Source: Salipaludibacillus keqinensis (GTDB lineage Bacteria; Bacillota; Bacilli; Bacillales; Salisediminibacteriaceae). Taken from it: DNA of 64,000 nt. The notes below the pieces were generated by a model that was not told the origin of the DNA, ran no database searches, and worked only from the letters and a program-made list of their open reading frames with translations. Location: NCBI RefSeq assembly GCF_003226325.1, contig NZ_PDOD01000001.1:930001-994000 (forward strand), written 5' to 3'. The translations under genes and the position numbers were made by a program. Shown here in pieces: positions 17,577 to 27,333 of the stretch; position 1 is the first letter of the stretch; each line of letters opens with the position of its first letter.

Positions 17577-18391
17577 TGACTCATTTTGAAAATGCAGAAC
17601 AAGCGAAGCGAGACCCATTGTATAAAGAAGCCTTAACAGAATTACTTTATCAATTTGCTGATGATGATTTCATTTTAGCTTTCCGCGGGTCCGAGTGGCT
17701 CGGTTTAGCCCCTCATATAGAGGAGGATGTTGCCTTTTCTTCTATTACTCAAAACACCATGGGCCACGCTACTTTTTTCTATCAATTGCTAGAAGAGTTA
17801 GGAGAAGGAGACGCCGATGTTCTCGCCCATGAAAGGGGGCCAGAATCTCGTAAAAGTGCGGTTTATCTGGAGAAGGAAAATGGGGATGGTCACTATTTAG
17901 ATGAACCCTTTTATGATTGGGCCTTAACCGTCGTTCGTCATTATTTTTACGAAGAGTTTAAACAAGTCAAATTAGAACTTGCGACGAGAAGTTCCTATCA
18001 ACCTCTTGCTGATGCCGCTCAAAAAGTATTAATGGAGCAACCCTATCACTTAGCTCATTGGAAAATGTGGGTGAAACAATTATTGGCTGCTGGTGGAGAA
18101 GCGGAAGAACGTCTGAGAGCGAGAATGGTAGAGGCATGGGGAGAATTTAAAGATGTTTTAGAGTTGGGGCCGAAAGCGAAACAAATGGCGGATGCTCATT
18201 TGATAGCTGGGGAAGACGTGATCGAAACTCAATGGGTAGAAAGAGTAGAAACCACAGTCGGTAAGATATCTAAGCAACAGTTAGGTAAAAAGCAGGGGAG
18301 CGGGAGGTCTGGAGAACATACTGGGGAATTAACGATAGCGTTAAAAACATTATCCGAAGTATACGATACCGATCGGACCGCGATCTGGTAA
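17576..18391 (+). CDS. paaC: phenylacetyl-CoA epoxidase subunit C
   Basis: This ferritin-like non-catalytic partner of PaaA is 271 aa long. QFADDDFILAFRGSEWLGLAPHIEEDVAFSSITQNTMGHATFFYQLL and YDWALTVVRHYFYEEFKQV match PaaC. ATG 17576 overlaps the paaB stop (TAATG); the upstream in-frame ATG 17555 lies inside paaB. In the family PaaA and PaaC form the heterodimeric core. Its position between paaB and paaD is the canonical order. Confidence 0.94.
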   Translation: MTHFENAEQAKRDPLYKEALTELLYQFADDDFILAFRGSEWLGLAPHIEEDVAFSSITQNTMGHATFFYQLLEELGEGDADVLAHERGPESRKSAVYLEKENGDGHYLDEPFYDWALTVVRHYFYEEFKQVKLELATRSSYQPLADAAQKVLMEQPYHLAHWKMWVKQLLAAGGEAEERLRARMVEAWGEFKDVLELGPKAKQMADAHLIAGEDVIETQWVERVETTVGKISKQQLGKKQGSGRSGEHTGELTIALKTLSEVYDTDRTAIW

Positions 18392-18408
18392 GTCTCAAAG
18401 AGGAGAGG

Positions 18409-18915
18409 ATGAAGGTGCCTATAGAAGAAACAAACAAGAAAATTTACAACGTATTGAAGCATGTAGACGACCCTGAACTGCCAGGAGTTAGTGTTTTCGA
18501 CTTAGGGATGGTTCACAAAGTAGAAGTAAGTGGGAAGGGAGCTTTTATTACGATGATTCCTACCTTTACTGGCTGCCCTGCTTTGGATATTATCGCGAAA
18601 GACGTCAAAGTTGCGGTGGAAAAATTAGCAGAGATTGATTGTTGTAAAGTTGAATTTTCTTATCGGCAGCCGTGGACTACCGACGCAATTACCGAAAAGG
18701 GAAAAGAACAATTAAAGAAACATGGTGTCTCCCCACCACCTGAACATTACACGCCTGGGGAAGAGTGGTCTGTAGATTGTCCTTTTTGCAAATCTCCTTT
18801 TACCTCTATGGAAAATGTGTTTGGGCCTACAGCCTGTCGTAGTATTTTGTATTGCAAGACTTGTAAAAATCCCTTTGAAGCTATGAAACCGGTCGTGAAA
18901 TATTTAGTTAACTAA
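18409..18915 (+). CDS. paaD: PaaD, 1,2-phenylacetyl-CoA epoxidase-associated iron-sulfur protein
   Basis: This MIP18/DUF59-type protein of 168 aa is thought to help mature the epoxidase metal centre. The N-terminal DUF59 domain (IYNVLKHVDDPELPGVSVFDLGMV, FTGCPALDII) is followed by a C-terminal zinc-ribbon with CPFC and CKTC plus an intervening Cys in TACRS. The ATG at 18409 sits tight behind AGAGGAGAGG, so GTG 18415 is a possible alternative start. It is the last conventional epoxidase gene here; paaE does not follow. Confidence 0.93.
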   Translation: MKVPIEETNKKIYNVLKHVDDPELPGVSVFDLGMVHKVEVSGKGAFITMIPTFTGCPALDIIAKDVKVAVEKLAEIDCCKVEFSYRQPWTTDAITEKGKEQLKKHGVSPPPEHYTPGEEWSVDCPFCKSPFTSMENVFGPTACRSILYCKTCKNPFEAMKPVVKYLVN

Positions 18916-19043
18916 AGCGAGTAGGTTTATTTTTACCAAGAGGAAGTTCAATTTTTAGCAAGTCCTCAAGGACGTGGGTTTTGCCGGTGAACGGATTGGA
19001 AGCAAACAGTAGCAACTAAAAATGAAAAGGTGGTTATTATTCT

Positions 19044-19352
19044 ATGGTAAAACTAATTGCATTATATAAGCAGCCTGAAGACAAAGCGGCGTTTGATGAG
19101 CATTATTACAAAACACATACACCCCTTACAAAAGAAATTCCAGGGTTAAGAGAAATGAAAGTGACAAAAATCGTTGGTTCTCCAATGGGGGAGAGTCAAT
19201 ATTACTTAATGTGCGAAATGTTTTATGACGACCACGAATCACTGCAAACGGCAATGAGAACGGATGAAGGAAAAGCTTCCGGTAAGGACGTTATGAGCTT
19301 TGCTGGAAAACTTGTCACGTTGATGATTGGTGAGGAAGTAGTCGATGTCTAA
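19044..19352 (+). CDS. EthD-family dimeric alpha+beta barrel protein
   Basis: This 102-aa protein of the EthD family shows VKLIALYKQPEDKAAFDEHYYKTHTPL and IPGLREMKVTKIVG, the usual start of the fold. It occupies the place where paaE would sit in a classical operon, 128 bases after paaD, and overlaps the start of paaF by eight bases, so it belongs to the operon. EthD proteins have no firmly assigned chemistry. It is too small and lacks the flavin and 2Fe-2S motifs to replace the PaaE reductase. A support or detoxification role is inference. Confidence 0.85.
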   Translation: MVKLIALYKQPEDKAAFDEHYYKTHTPLTKEIPGLREMKVTKIVGSPMGESQYYLMCEMFYDDHESLQTAMRTDEGKASGKDVMSFAGKLVTLMIGEEVVDV

Positions 19353-20115
19353 AGATATTAGGGTTTCAACGCAAGGGGAGATAGGCATTATTCAGCTTGA
19401 TCGACCTGAAGTAGCGAATGCGTTGAATCGTAGTATGGTAGATGAGATCGTCCGGCAAATGGAAGAATTTGATCATAATGAAGAAATAAGAGTGATCGTG
19501 ATAAAGGGTAGTGAAAAGGCTTTTGCAGCAGGTGCTGATATCGCGGAAATGACAGAAGAAACGTCCATGTCTCTTGAATTGGCAAATCCTTTCGCTGTAT
19601 GGGACCGGATGATGCTGATAAAAAAACCGATGATAGCAGTTGTGAACGGCTTTGCGTTGGGTGGTGGGTTTGAATTGGCCCTTCACTGTGACTTGATTAT
19701 CGCCGATGAGAATGCCAAATTTGGATTTCCTGAAGTCACTTTAGGCGTCATGCCTGGTGCAGGTGGAACGCAATACTTAACAAAGGTGATGGGAAGAGCG
19801 AAAGCGTTAGAGTGGATGTGGCTAGGAGAACCAATGAGTGCTACTGATGCGCTGCACTATGGTGTCATTAATCGCATTGTTGCTCCTGAAATGCTAGAAG
19901 AAGAGTCTATGTTACTAGCTGAAAAGTTAGCCAAACAAGCGCCAATCGCTCTTAGACTCATTAAGGAAGCAGTGAATGAGGCAGTTGATGCGCCGATGTC
20001 AGAAGGGCTTAAGCTTGAGCGAAAAAACTTTTATCTAGCTTTTTCCACCCAAGACCAAAAAGAGGGGATGCGTGCATTTACGGAAAAACGCAAACCTTTC
20101 TTTAAAGGGGTGTAA
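19345..20115 (+). CDS. paaF: enoyl-CoA hydratase, 2,3-dehydroadipyl-CoA hydratase type
   Basis: This crotonase-fold hydratase of 256 aa has both catalytic glutamates, E110 (GGGFELAL) and E130 (FGFPEVTLG), plus the oxyanion motif AFAAGADIAEM. In the pathway PaaF hydrates 2,3-dehydroadipyl-CoA to 3-hydroxyadipyl-CoA. Its ATG lies inside the end of ethD and its stop is two bases before paaG, so all three are translationally linked. It might also act on oxepin-CoA, since no MaoC-type hydratase is encoded here. Confidence 0.9.
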   Translation: MSKDIRVSTQGEIGIIQLDRPEVANALNRSMVDEIVRQMEEFDHNEEIRVIVIKGSEKAFAAGADIAEMTEETSMSLELANPFAVWDRMMLIKKPMIAVVNGFALGGGFELALHCDLIIADENAKFGFPEVTLGVMPGAGGTQYLTKVMGRAKALEWMWLGEPMSATDALHYGVINRIVAPEMLEEESMLLAEKLAKQAPIALRLIKEAVNEAVDAPMSEGLKLERKNFYLAFSTQDQKEGMRAFTEKRKPFFKGV

Positions 20116-20117
20116 GA

Positions 20118-20900
20118 ATGAAAAATAACTATGAAACGATTCGTTATACCTTGAATCATGGCGTAGTGACGATTACGTTAAATCGTCCCGAAGCATTTAA
20201 TGCCTTTACAGAACAGATGAATAAAGAAGTAGTGAGAGCGCTCAGGGAAGCCACAAAAGACGAAGCAGCCAGAAGCATTATCTTAACCGGAGAAGGACGA
20301 GCTTTTTGCGCGGGTCAAGATCTATCTGGCGTCGATGAGAATACGAATCACGCCACCTTTCTTCGCGAAAGGTATCATCCAATGGTGAAAGCGATGAAAC
20401 AAACACCGAAACCGATCATCGCTGCTGTGAACGGAACCGCAGCAGGTGCCGGGATGAGTGTGGCTTTGGCAGCTGACTTTCGATTAGCAAAACCTCACGT
20501 AAAGTTTGTCAGTGCGTTTATGAACATTGGATTAATCCCTGATTCTGGATTCTTGTATTCGTTACCGCGCATCGTAGGCTATGGGAAAGCAATGGAGATG
20601 GCCGTATTAGGAAAGCCAATAACTGGAGAACAAGCTCTCTCGTTAGGCCTTGTAACAGAAGTGTTTGAGGAAGCCGTTTGGGAAGAGGAAGTTCAGCGTT
20701 TTGCTGAATCACTTGCTTCTTTACCGACAAAATCATTCTCGTTAATAAAACGCTATATGATGGATGGCATGCATCAACCATTTGATCAAATGCTGGAACA
20801 TGAAGCCCAAGCCCAGCGAATTGCTGGAAGTTCCCAAGATCACCTAGAAGGAATGCAGGCTTTCAAAGAAAAAAGAAAACCAGATTTTACTGGGAAATAA
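20118..20900 (+). CDS. paaG: ring 1,2-epoxyphenylacetyl-CoA isomerase
   Basis: This crotonase-fold isomerase of 260 aa converts the ring epoxide to oxepin-CoA and shifts double bonds later in the pathway. It lacks the two hydratase glutamates (AGAGMSVALA and FMNIGLI at those places) and instead has Asp142 in LIPDSGF, corresponding to the acidic residue of PaaG isomerases. The oxyanion motif is AFCAGQDL. It follows paaF by two bases and precedes the ring-opening dehydrogenase by 18. Confidence 0.91.
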   Translation: MKNNYETIRYTLNHGVVTITLNRPEAFNAFTEQMNKEVVRALREATKDEAARSIILTGEGRAFCAGQDLSGVDENTNHATFLRERYHPMVKAMKQTPKPIIAAVNGTAAGAGMSVALAADFRLAKPHVKFVSAFMNIGLIPDSGFLYSLPRIVGYGKAMEMAVLGKPITGEQALSLGLVTEVFEEAVWEEEVQRFAESLASLPTKSFSLIKRYMMDGMHQPFDQMLEHEAQAQRIAGSSQDHLEGMQAFKEKRKPDFTGK

Positions 20901-20918
20901 TTAAAGGAGTGTTTTGAA

Positions 20919-22442
20919 ATGGAAAGTACAGTGAATGCAGAGAAAATTACAGAAACTGGTGCACTAAAACGTGACCATTACGCGATGATTATTAACGGAG
21001 AAAGAGTAGAAAGCACTTCAAAAGAAACGTTTACAACAGATAACCCAGCAAAAGGGGAAGCGTTGGCGACAGTGGCAAAAGCAAATAGAGAAGATGCCGA
21101 AAAAGCCGTCCAAGCAGCACGTCAAGCATTTGATCACGGAAAATGGCGTAAAGCTCCGGTCGGAAAACGATCACGAGTGTTGAACAAAATCGCTGCGATC
21201 ATGCGTGAACGTTTCAAAGAGTTAGTAGAGGTAGAAGTATTAAATAGTGGGAAATCTGTCGGAGCAGCCCAAGCACAGGTAAATCAGTCCATTGAGGACT
21301 TTGAATTCTATGCAGGTGCAATAGTTGGCCATCGTGGCACAGTTAATAATGTACCTAATGGATTCTTGAATTACACAAACAAAGAACCGGTTGGGGTTTG
21401 TGCGCAAATTATTCCTTGGAACTATCCAATGATGATGGCAGCATGGAAAATAGCACCTGCCATTGCTGTAGGGTGTTCGGTCGTCATGAAGCCAGCAAGC
21501 TTAACGCCAATTACAGCGATTTTGCTTAATGAGATTTGTCATGAAGCGGGGGTTCCTGAAGGTGTGGTAAACACCATCCCAGGTTCAGGTAAAGTAATAG
21601 GAGACTACCTGGTAGAACATGAAAGCGTTAACAAAGTTGCCTTTACCGGTTCGACTCCTACAGGCAAAGACATCATGGCGAAAGCTTCAGGAACAATAAA
21701 GCGTTTAACACTAGAATTAGGTGGAAAATCACCTAATATCATTTTTGGAGATGCTGACATGGAAGCGGCAGTTGCAGGATCGCTTTTCGGAATTTACTTT
21801 AATACTGGCCAATCTTGCGAAGCACGCTCACGATTGTTTGTTCATGAAGACATCTACGATCAATTTATGGAACAATTTATTGAAAAAACGGAAAAACTTC
21901 AGCTCGGAGATCCGTTTGATAAAGGAACCCATCTAGGTTCTATTATTAGCCGTGAACAACTGGAAACGATTGATGGATACGTTCAATCAGCGCAAGAAGC
22001 AGGAGCAACGATCGCTACTGGAGGGAAGGAAAGAACTATTGAAGGATTCGAAAATGGTCATTGGTATGAGCCCACTGTGATCACAAATGTCACACCTGAC
22101 ATGAAAGCAGTTCAAGAAGAAATCTTCGGTCCCGTCGTAGTCGTAGAAACATTTACTGACGAAAGAGATGTGATCAAACGTGCGAACGATACAGATTATG
22201 GATTAGGAGCAGCTATATGGACAACAAATCATGCAACAGCTACTCGAGTTGCACACAAAATCGATGCTGGAATTGTCATGGTGAACTGCCCATTTTCCGC
22301 CTTCCCAGGAACACCGTTTGGTGGGTATAAGCAATCTGGTTTCGGAAGAGAATTATGTATTGAAACACTCGATCTCTATACAGAAGATAAAAGCGTCCTA
22401 TCCTACCATGGACCAAAACCAATAAATCCATTCGGAGTGTAA
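20919..22442 (+). CDS. aldehyde dehydrogenase of the ring-opening step (PaaZ/PacL role, no hydratase domain)
   Basis: This NAD(P)-dependent aldehyde dehydrogenase of 507 aa has catalytic C300 (TGQSCEAR), general base E266 (LELGGKSPN) and IIPWNYP. In the pathway it should oxidise 3-oxo-5,6-dehydrosuberyl-CoA semialdehyde. E. coli PaaZ is about 680 aa, with a C-terminal MaoC-type oxepin-CoA hydrolase; that domain is absent here, so this matches the stand-alone PacL type. The sequence resembles general betaine-type aldehyde dehydrogenases, so the role rests on operon position. It starts behind AAAGGAG. Confidence 0.85.
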   Translation: MESTVNAEKITETGALKRDHYAMIINGERVESTSKETFTTDNPAKGEALATVAKANREDAEKAVQAARQAFDHGKWRKAPVGKRSRVLNKIAAIMRERFKELVEVEVLNSGKSVGAAQAQVNQSIEDFEFYAGAIVGHRGTVNNVPNGFLNYTNKEPVGVCAQIIPWNYPMMMAAWKIAPAIAVGCSVVMKPASLTPITAILLNEICHEAGVPEGVVNTIPGSGKVIGDYLVEHESVNKVAFTGSTPTGKDIMAKASGTIKRLTLELGGKSPNIIFGDADMEAAVAGSLFGIYFNTGQSCEARSRLFVHEDIYDQFMEQFIEKTEKLQLGDPFDKGTHLGSIISREQLETIDGYVQSAQEAGATIATGGKERTIEGFENGHWYEPTVITNVTPDMKAVQEEIFGPVVVVETFTDERDVIKRANDTDYGLGAAIWTTNHATATRVAHKIDAGIVMVNCPFSAFPGTPFGGYKQSGFGRELCIETLDLYTEDKSVLSYHGPKPINPFGV

Positions 22443-22461
22443 AACGAAAGGACGGCTGCTG

Positions 22462-23310
22462 ATGATACAAAATGTAACGGTCGTGGGGGCTGGGGTAATG
22501 GGGCGAGGCATAGCATATGTCTCTGCCCTTGCCGGCTTTCAAACCATCTTAGTGGATGTGTCTGAAGAACAATTAACGGATGCTTATCAATACGTGGAAC
22601 AAACGATACAAAAAGGATTAAAACGAGAGAAATTAACCCCAGAGCAAGGAGAAAATCTTTTTAGCTGCATAGAAACGTCTACTAGTCTTGCTAAATCTGT
22701 GGAGAAGGCCGATCTGCTCATTGAAGCTGTTCCTGAAAAACAGGAACTTAAGCAAAAAATCATGGAAGAGGCAGAGAAGTTTGCACCAAAACATACGCTC
22801 TTTGCGTCGAACACGTCCACGATCAGCCCGACGCAAATCGCCTCGTATACTCAAAGGGCAGAGAAATTTGCTGTCATGCACTTTTTCAATCCCGTTCATA
22901 TCATGCCCCTTGTTGAAATAGTAAAGGGGTTAGAGACAAGCGACACGACAGTTTCCATGATTAAAGAGGTTTCAGAGAAAATGGGCAAAGAGACTGTAGA
23001 GGTGAATGAGTTCCCAGGGTTTGTAACGAGTAGAATTAGTGCGTTAGTTGGCAATGAAGCTTTCCACATGCTTCAAGAAGGAGTGGCTAGTGCTGAAGAT
23101 ATTGATAAGGCTGTAAAACTAGGCTTAAATTACCCGATGGGTCCGCTGGAACTAGGTGATCTTGTCGGCTTAGATGCACGGCTCAATAACTTAAAGTACT
23201 TACATGAAAAACTAGGAGAAAAATATCGTCCGGCACCTTTGTTAGAAAAATTTGTTGAAGCTGGAAGACTAGGTAGAAAAACGAAGCATGGTGTCTATAA
23301 ATACGAGTAA
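22462..23310 (+). CDS. paaH: 3-hydroxyacyl-CoA dehydrogenase of phenylacetate catabolism
   Basis: This NAD-dependent dehydrogenase of 282 aa should oxidise 3-hydroxyadipyl-CoA to 3-oxoadipyl-CoA. The NAD fold VVGAGVMGRGIA is at the N-terminus, the family motif FAVMHFFNPVHIMPLVE holds the catalytic His, and the C-terminal domain has FPGFVTSRI and NYPMGPLELGDLVGLD. Length equals that of 3-hydroxybutyryl-CoA dehydrogenases, shorter than the two-unit E. coli PaaH. It lies 19 bases after the aldehyde dehydrogenase. Confidence 0.92.
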   Translation: MIQNVTVVGAGVMGRGIAYVSALAGFQTILVDVSEEQLTDAYQYVEQTIQKGLKREKLTPEQGENLFSCIETSTSLAKSVEKADLLIEAVPEKQELKQKIMEEAEKFAPKHTLFASNTSTISPTQIASYTQRAEKFAVMHFFNPVHIMPLVEIVKGLETSDTTVSMIKEVSEKMGKETVEVNEFPGFVTSRISALVGNEAFHMLQEGVASAEDIDKAVKLGLNYPMGPLELGDLVGLDARLNNLKYLHEKLGEKYRPAPLLEKFVEAGRLGRKTKHGVYKYE

Positions 23311-23327
23311 TAAAAAGGAGAATGCTC

Positions 23328-24524
23328 ATGGATGAAGTCGTTATTGTCGATGCAGTAAGGACCCCGATAGGTCGTTATAACGGGGCGTTAAAAAACGTTC
23401 GTCCCGATGATCTAGGAGCTTATGTGTTACGTGCTTTAGTTGAGCGTAATCCAAAGATGGATCCAGAAGAAATTGAAGAAGTCATATTCGGAAATGCCAA
23501 TGGGGCAGGCGAAGATAACCGTAACGTGGCTCGCATGTCCTCTTTGCTTGCAGGACTCCCCGTTGGAGTAGGTGGGACCACGATTAACAGATTATGTGGG
23601 TCAGGGTTGGATGCGGTTACTTATGCAGCGCGCGCTATTGCTGTTGGACAGGGGGATATTTTCATTGCAGGTGGGACGGAAAGCATGACTCGTGCGCCTT
23701 ATGTGATGGGGAAACCAGAACAAGCGTTTAGTCGTGGCAATCAATCACTCCAAGATACGACGATTGGCTGGCGGTTTACAAATCCTTTGCTAGAAGAAAA
23801 GTTTGGTGCGGACTCCATGCCAGAAACGGCTCAAAACGTAGCGGACGAATATCATATTTCCCGAAGTGAACAAGACGAATTTGCCTATGAAAGTCAAATG
23901 AGAGCAAAACAGGCAATGGAAAGTGATCGTTTCAAAGATGAAATTGTTCCAATCTCTATTGAGGACCGTAAAAACGGTACATATGAGGTGAGTAAAGATG
24001 AACATCCTAGGCCAACCACAACGGTAGAGAAACTGAGTAAACTTCCCCCCTTATTTAAAGGCGGAAGTGTAACTGCAGGAAATGCTTCTGGGGTCAATGA
24101 TGGTGCGTCTGCCGTGTTGCTTATGAGTCGTCAAAAGGCGGAAGAGCTAGGTTTGGAGCCACTAGCAACTTATGTAACTTCTGCAACTGCTGGAGTGGAA
24201 CCTAGAATCATGGGAATTGGTCCGGTCAAAGCTACGCAAAAAGCGTTACAACGGGCAAAGATGACGATAGAGGATATGGACTTAATCGAGCTTAATGAGG
24301 CATTTTCAGCCCAGGCCTTAGCGTGCATCCAAGATCTCAACTTGGATCGCAACCTAGTAAATGTTAATGGCGGATCCATTGCTTTTGGTCATCCACTTGG
24401 TGCTAGCGGTGCAAGAATTTTAACGACGCTGTTACACGAAATGAAAAAAAGAGACAGTAAACGAGGACTCGCTACCATGTGTATTGGCGTAGGCCAAGGC
24501 ATTTCAATGATTGTCGAACGATAG
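23328..24524 (+). CDS. paaJ: 3-oxoadipyl-CoA thiolase
   Basis: This thiolase of 398 aa cleaves 3-oxoadipyl-CoA to acetyl-CoA and succinyl-CoA, finishing the pathway. The acylated Cys90 is in INRLCGSGLDAV, the catalytic His in GGSIAFGHPLGASGARI and the second Cys in TMCIGVGQG. ATG 23328 is favoured over 23322 because AGGAG ends at 23320. It is the last operon gene; the hairpin repeat five bases after the stop probably terminates transcription. Confidence 0.94.
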   Translation: MDEVVIVDAVRTPIGRYNGALKNVRPDDLGAYVLRALVERNPKMDPEEIEEVIFGNANGAGEDNRNVARMSSLLAGLPVGVGGTTINRLCGSGLDAVTYAARAIAVGQGDIFIAGGTESMTRAPYVMGKPEQAFSRGNQSLQDTTIGWRFTNPLLEEKFGADSMPETAQNVADEYHISRSEQDEFAYESQMRAKQAMESDRFKDEIVPISIEDRKNGTYEVSKDEHPRPTTTVEKLSKLPPLFKGGSVTAGNASGVNDGASAVLLMSRQKAEELGLEPLATYVTSATAGVEPRIMGIGPVKATQKALQRAKMTIEDMDLIELNEAFSAQALACIQDLNLDRNLVNVNGGSIAFGHPLGASGARILTTLLHEMKKRDSKRGLATMCIGVGQGISMIVER

Positions 24525-24528
24525 GAGC

Positions 24529-24578
24529 AACCAGAGGGACGGTTCTCTTGGTCAGCCAGGAGAACCGTCCCTGCGGTT
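24529..24578. repeat. GGGACGGTTCT hairpin repeat, copy 1
   Basis: Arms at 24536-24551 and 24556-24571 pair over 16 bp with one G-T wobble around a TCAG loop. The outer ends are AACC and GGTT. It fills the gap between the convergent paaJ and yqxD-like genes, touching the stop codon of the latter (TGAACC on the minus strand), and likely works as a shared terminator. Confidence 0.85.
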
Positions 24579-25018
24579 CATTTCTGAACGATCGCTCTGA
24601 AAAACGTTTCGAATGCGTCTCTTTCCCCTTGTGTAAAAGCTTTTGGTCCTTTTGTACGCTGGCCGCTCTTTCTTGCCATCGCACTCATGTACCGTGAATC
24701 GAGAAGCTGGTCGATATTTTCATTCGTATAAGCGAAGCCCTTATGATGAACAACTTGGCAACCTTTAGCTAACCCCAGTGAAGCGAGACCGTAGTCTTGC
24801 GTGATGATGATGTCGTCTTTTTGTGCCATTTGCATAATTTTATAATCAGCAGCCTCAGCTCCCGTATCAACATAAACCGTCTTCACACCCTCTGGTTCGT
24901 CAGCAATGGAAAAATGAGCATAGCTTTTCACAAGAACAACTGGAATGTCTGCCTCTTTTGCGACCGCTATCGCAAGATCTTTCACGGGACATGCATCTGC
25001 ATCTACATAAATTTTCAT
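24578..25018 (-). CDS. yqxD: YqxD/YaiI family protein (UPF0178, DUF188)
   Basis: This PIN-like fold protein of about 146 aa has the family hallmark opening [13 protein letters not shown], the central [23 protein letters not shown] and C-terminal [14 protein letters not shown]. The conserved acidic residues suggest metal-dependent nuclease ancestry, but no activity is established to my knowledge. ATG 25018 is chosen because GGGGG lies seven bases upstream; the frame stays open to 25138 without another ribosome site. It is monocistronic. Confidence 0.88.
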   Translation of the reverse strand: MKIYVDADACPVKDLAIAVAKEADIPVVLVKSYAHFSIADEPEGVKTVYVDTGAEAADYKIMQMAQKDDIIITQDYGLASLGLAKGCQVVHHKGFAYTNENIDQLLDSRYMSAMARKSGQRTKGPKAFTQGERDAFETFFRAIVQK

Positions 25019-25361
25019 AACCATTCCCCCAACTTTCGCTGCAAAACAAGCAACTGCTGTTATCTTCCTTGTAGTCTTCCAATCACTATTGTATAAAACG
25101 AAAAGAAGATTGTCTAAGCGCAGCAACAAATGGGTCATAGCAACGTCTTAATCCACGTTACCTTAAAGATCAATCACCTCTCTCATGATTAGCATTTTTC
25201 CACTAGTCTAGAGCCATTTCCAATTTACCCCCATTTTCCACTTTCAGATGTGGTAAATTAATAGAGAGGGAATGACCACAATTTTCAGAAAAAAAGACGA
25301 TAACGAAAGTTGTAGGTGGTACCTATAAAAAAGCTTGATCCAGAAAGGGGAGTCTATCATT
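25019..25361. other. intergenic region between yqxD and fbp
   Basis: This divergent region of 343 bases must contain the promoters of both genes, but I see no convincing -35/-10 pair. No repeat, RNA structure or small gene stands out. Confidence 0.5.
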
Positions 25362-27290
25362 TTGGATACAAAACTGTTAGATTTACTGGCTGAAAAATAC
25401 GATAGTGAGGAAAAAGTCGTCACTGAAATTATTAAGCTTGAAGCGATCCTGAATCTACCAAAGGGGACAGAACATTTTGTCAGTGACTTACATGGGGAGT
25501 ACCAAGCCTTTCAACATGTTTTGAGAAATGGTTCGGGGAATGTGAAAGAGAAAATCAAAGACCTCTTTAAAGATGAATTTTCTGAAAAAGAAATTGATGA
25601 ATTAGCCACCCTCGTTTATTATCCAGAAGAGAAGCTGCAGTTAGTAAAGGATCATTTTAACAATGACCAAGAATTAAACGAATGGTACGGAGAAACCATT
25701 GAGCATATGATTAAGCTCATATCCTTTGCTTCCTTCAAATATACACGCTCGAAATTACGTAAAGCTTTGCCAAAACAGTTTGTTTATATTATTGAAGAGT
25801 TACTATATAAAACGGAAGAATTCACCAATAAAAAGAAATATTACTCAAAAATTTACCAGCAAATTATTTCCCTCGGGCAGGCGGATAAACTCATTATCGG
25901 TCTCGCTTATACGACACAAAGGTTGGTTGTCGACCATCTTCATGTCGTCGGAGACATTTATGACCGCGGACCGGAACCAGATAAAATTATGGATGCGCTC
26001 ATTAATTATCATTCTGTAGATATCCAGTGGGGAAACCATGATGTCCTATGGATCGGTGCCTTTGCTGGATCAAAGGTTTGTTTAGCGAATATTATTCGTA
26101 TCTGCGCGCGGTACGACAACTTGGACATTATTGAAGATGTGTATGGGATCAATCTCAGACCACTTCTCAACCTTGCGGAAAAATATTATGATAGCAATCC
26201 TGTATTTATGCCTAAGAGCTCTACGAATGCATTACCTGAGAATGAAAAAATCCAAATCTCAAAAATTCATCAAGCCATTGCCATGATCCAGTTCAAACTT
26301 GAAATGCCAATCATCAAGAGACGTCCCAACTTTAATATGTCCGAAAGATTATTGCTTGAAAAACTTGATTATGACAAAAAACAAATTACGATTCATGGAA
26401 AAACGTATCCACTAGAAAACACATGTTTTGCAACGGTCAATCAGGAACAACCCGATCAACTCTTAGAGGAAGAAAGGGAAGTCATCGATAAACTATTATT
26501 TTCTGTTCAGCACTCGGAAAAGTTGGCTAGACATATGAAGTTTCTTATGAAAAAAGGCAGTCTCTATTTGAAATATAACGGAAACTTATTAATCCATGGC
26601 TGTATTCCGATAGATGAACATGGAAAGATGGAAAAAATGACGATTGAGAATAAAACGTTAGCCGGTCGTGATTTATTAGATGTTTTTGAACAGTATTTAC
26701 GAGAGGCTTTCGCTCATCCAGAAAAGACCGATGATCTTGCCACAGATATGGTCTGGTATTTATGGACAGGAGAGTATTCGTCTCTCTTTGGAAAAAGAGA
26801 AATGACTACCTTTGAAAGGTATTTCATTAAAGATAAGGAAGCCCATGTGGAGAAAAAGAATCCCTATTACTATCTACGGGAAAAGGAAGAGACGTGCCGT
26901 CAAATCCTAAAAGAATTTGATCTTAATCCTGATCAAGGCCACATCATCAACGGCCATACGCCAGTGAAAGAGATCAGTGGAGAAAATCCAGTGAAAGCTA
27001 ATGGAAAGATGATCGTCATCGACGGAAGCTTTTCCAAGGCCTATCAATCAGCAACAGGAATTGCCGGGTACACGTTATTATATAATTCATACGGCATGCA
27101 ACTCGTCGCCCATAAACTTTTTCATTCCAAAGAAGACGTCCTACAAAATGGAACAGACGTGTTATCGGTAAAAAGATTGGTAGATAAAGAACTAGTAAGA
27201 AAAAAAATCCTAGAAACGAATGTCGGAGAAAGTTTATTACAGGAAGTCTCCATGCTAAAGAAGTTAATGGAGTATCGGTATATAAAATAG
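25362..27290 (+). CDS. fbp: class III fructose-1,6-bisphosphatase
   Basis: This Firmicutes-type gluconeogenic phosphatase hydrolyses fructose-1,6-bisphosphate to fructose-6-phosphate. At about 642 aa it matches the class III family. The calcineurin-like metal motifs are visible: [32 protein letters not shown] and later [12 protein letters not shown] 25362 is preferred, with AAAGGGGAG about eight bases upstream; a TTG at 25335 precedes that site. Gluconeogenesis is needed when carbon enters as acetyl-CoA and succinyl-CoA, as from the pathway upstream. A hairpin repeat begins at the base after the stop. Confidence 0.93.
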   Translation: MDTKLLDLLAEKYDSEEKVVTEIIKLEAILNLPKGTEHFVSDLHGEYQAFQHVLRNGSGNVKEKIKDLFKDEFSEKEIDELATLVYYPEEKLQLVKDHFNNDQELNEWYGETIEHMIKLISFASFKYTRSKLRKALPKQFVYIIEELLYKTEEFTNKKKYYSKIYQQIISLGQADKLIIGLAYTTQRLVVDHLHVVGDIYDRGPEPDKIMDALINYHSVDIQWGNHDVLWIGAFAGSKVCLANIIRICARYDNLDIIEDVYGINLRPLLNLAEKYYDSNPVFMPKSSTNALPENEKIQISKIHQAIAMIQFKLEMPIIKRRPNFNMSERLLLEKLDYDKKQITIHGKTYPLENTCFATVNQEQPDQLLEEEREVIDKLLFSVQHSEKLARHMKFLMKKGSLYLKYNGNLLIHGCIPIDEHGKMEKMTIENKTLAGRDLLDVFEQYLREAFAHPEKTDDLATDMVWYLWTGEYSSLFGKREMTTFERYFIKDKEAHVEKKNPYYYLREKEETCRQILKEFDLNPDQGHIINGHTPVKEISGENPVKANGKMIVIDGSFSKAYQSATGIAGYTLLYNSYGMQLVAHKLFHSKEDVLQNGTDVLSVKRLVDKELVRKKILETNVGESLLQEVSMLKKLMEYRYIK

Positions 27291-27333
27291 AACCGCAGGG
27301 ACGGTTCTTGTGGTTAAGGTTGCAGGGACGGTG
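27291..27333. repeat. GGGACGGTTCT hairpin repeat, copy 2 (rearranged)
   Basis: AACCGCAGGGACGGTTCTTG begins immediately after the fbp stop TAG. A second left half, GCAGGGACGGT, follows 18 bases later instead of the usual right arm, so this copy is a truncated direct half-repeat. Confidence 0.7.
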
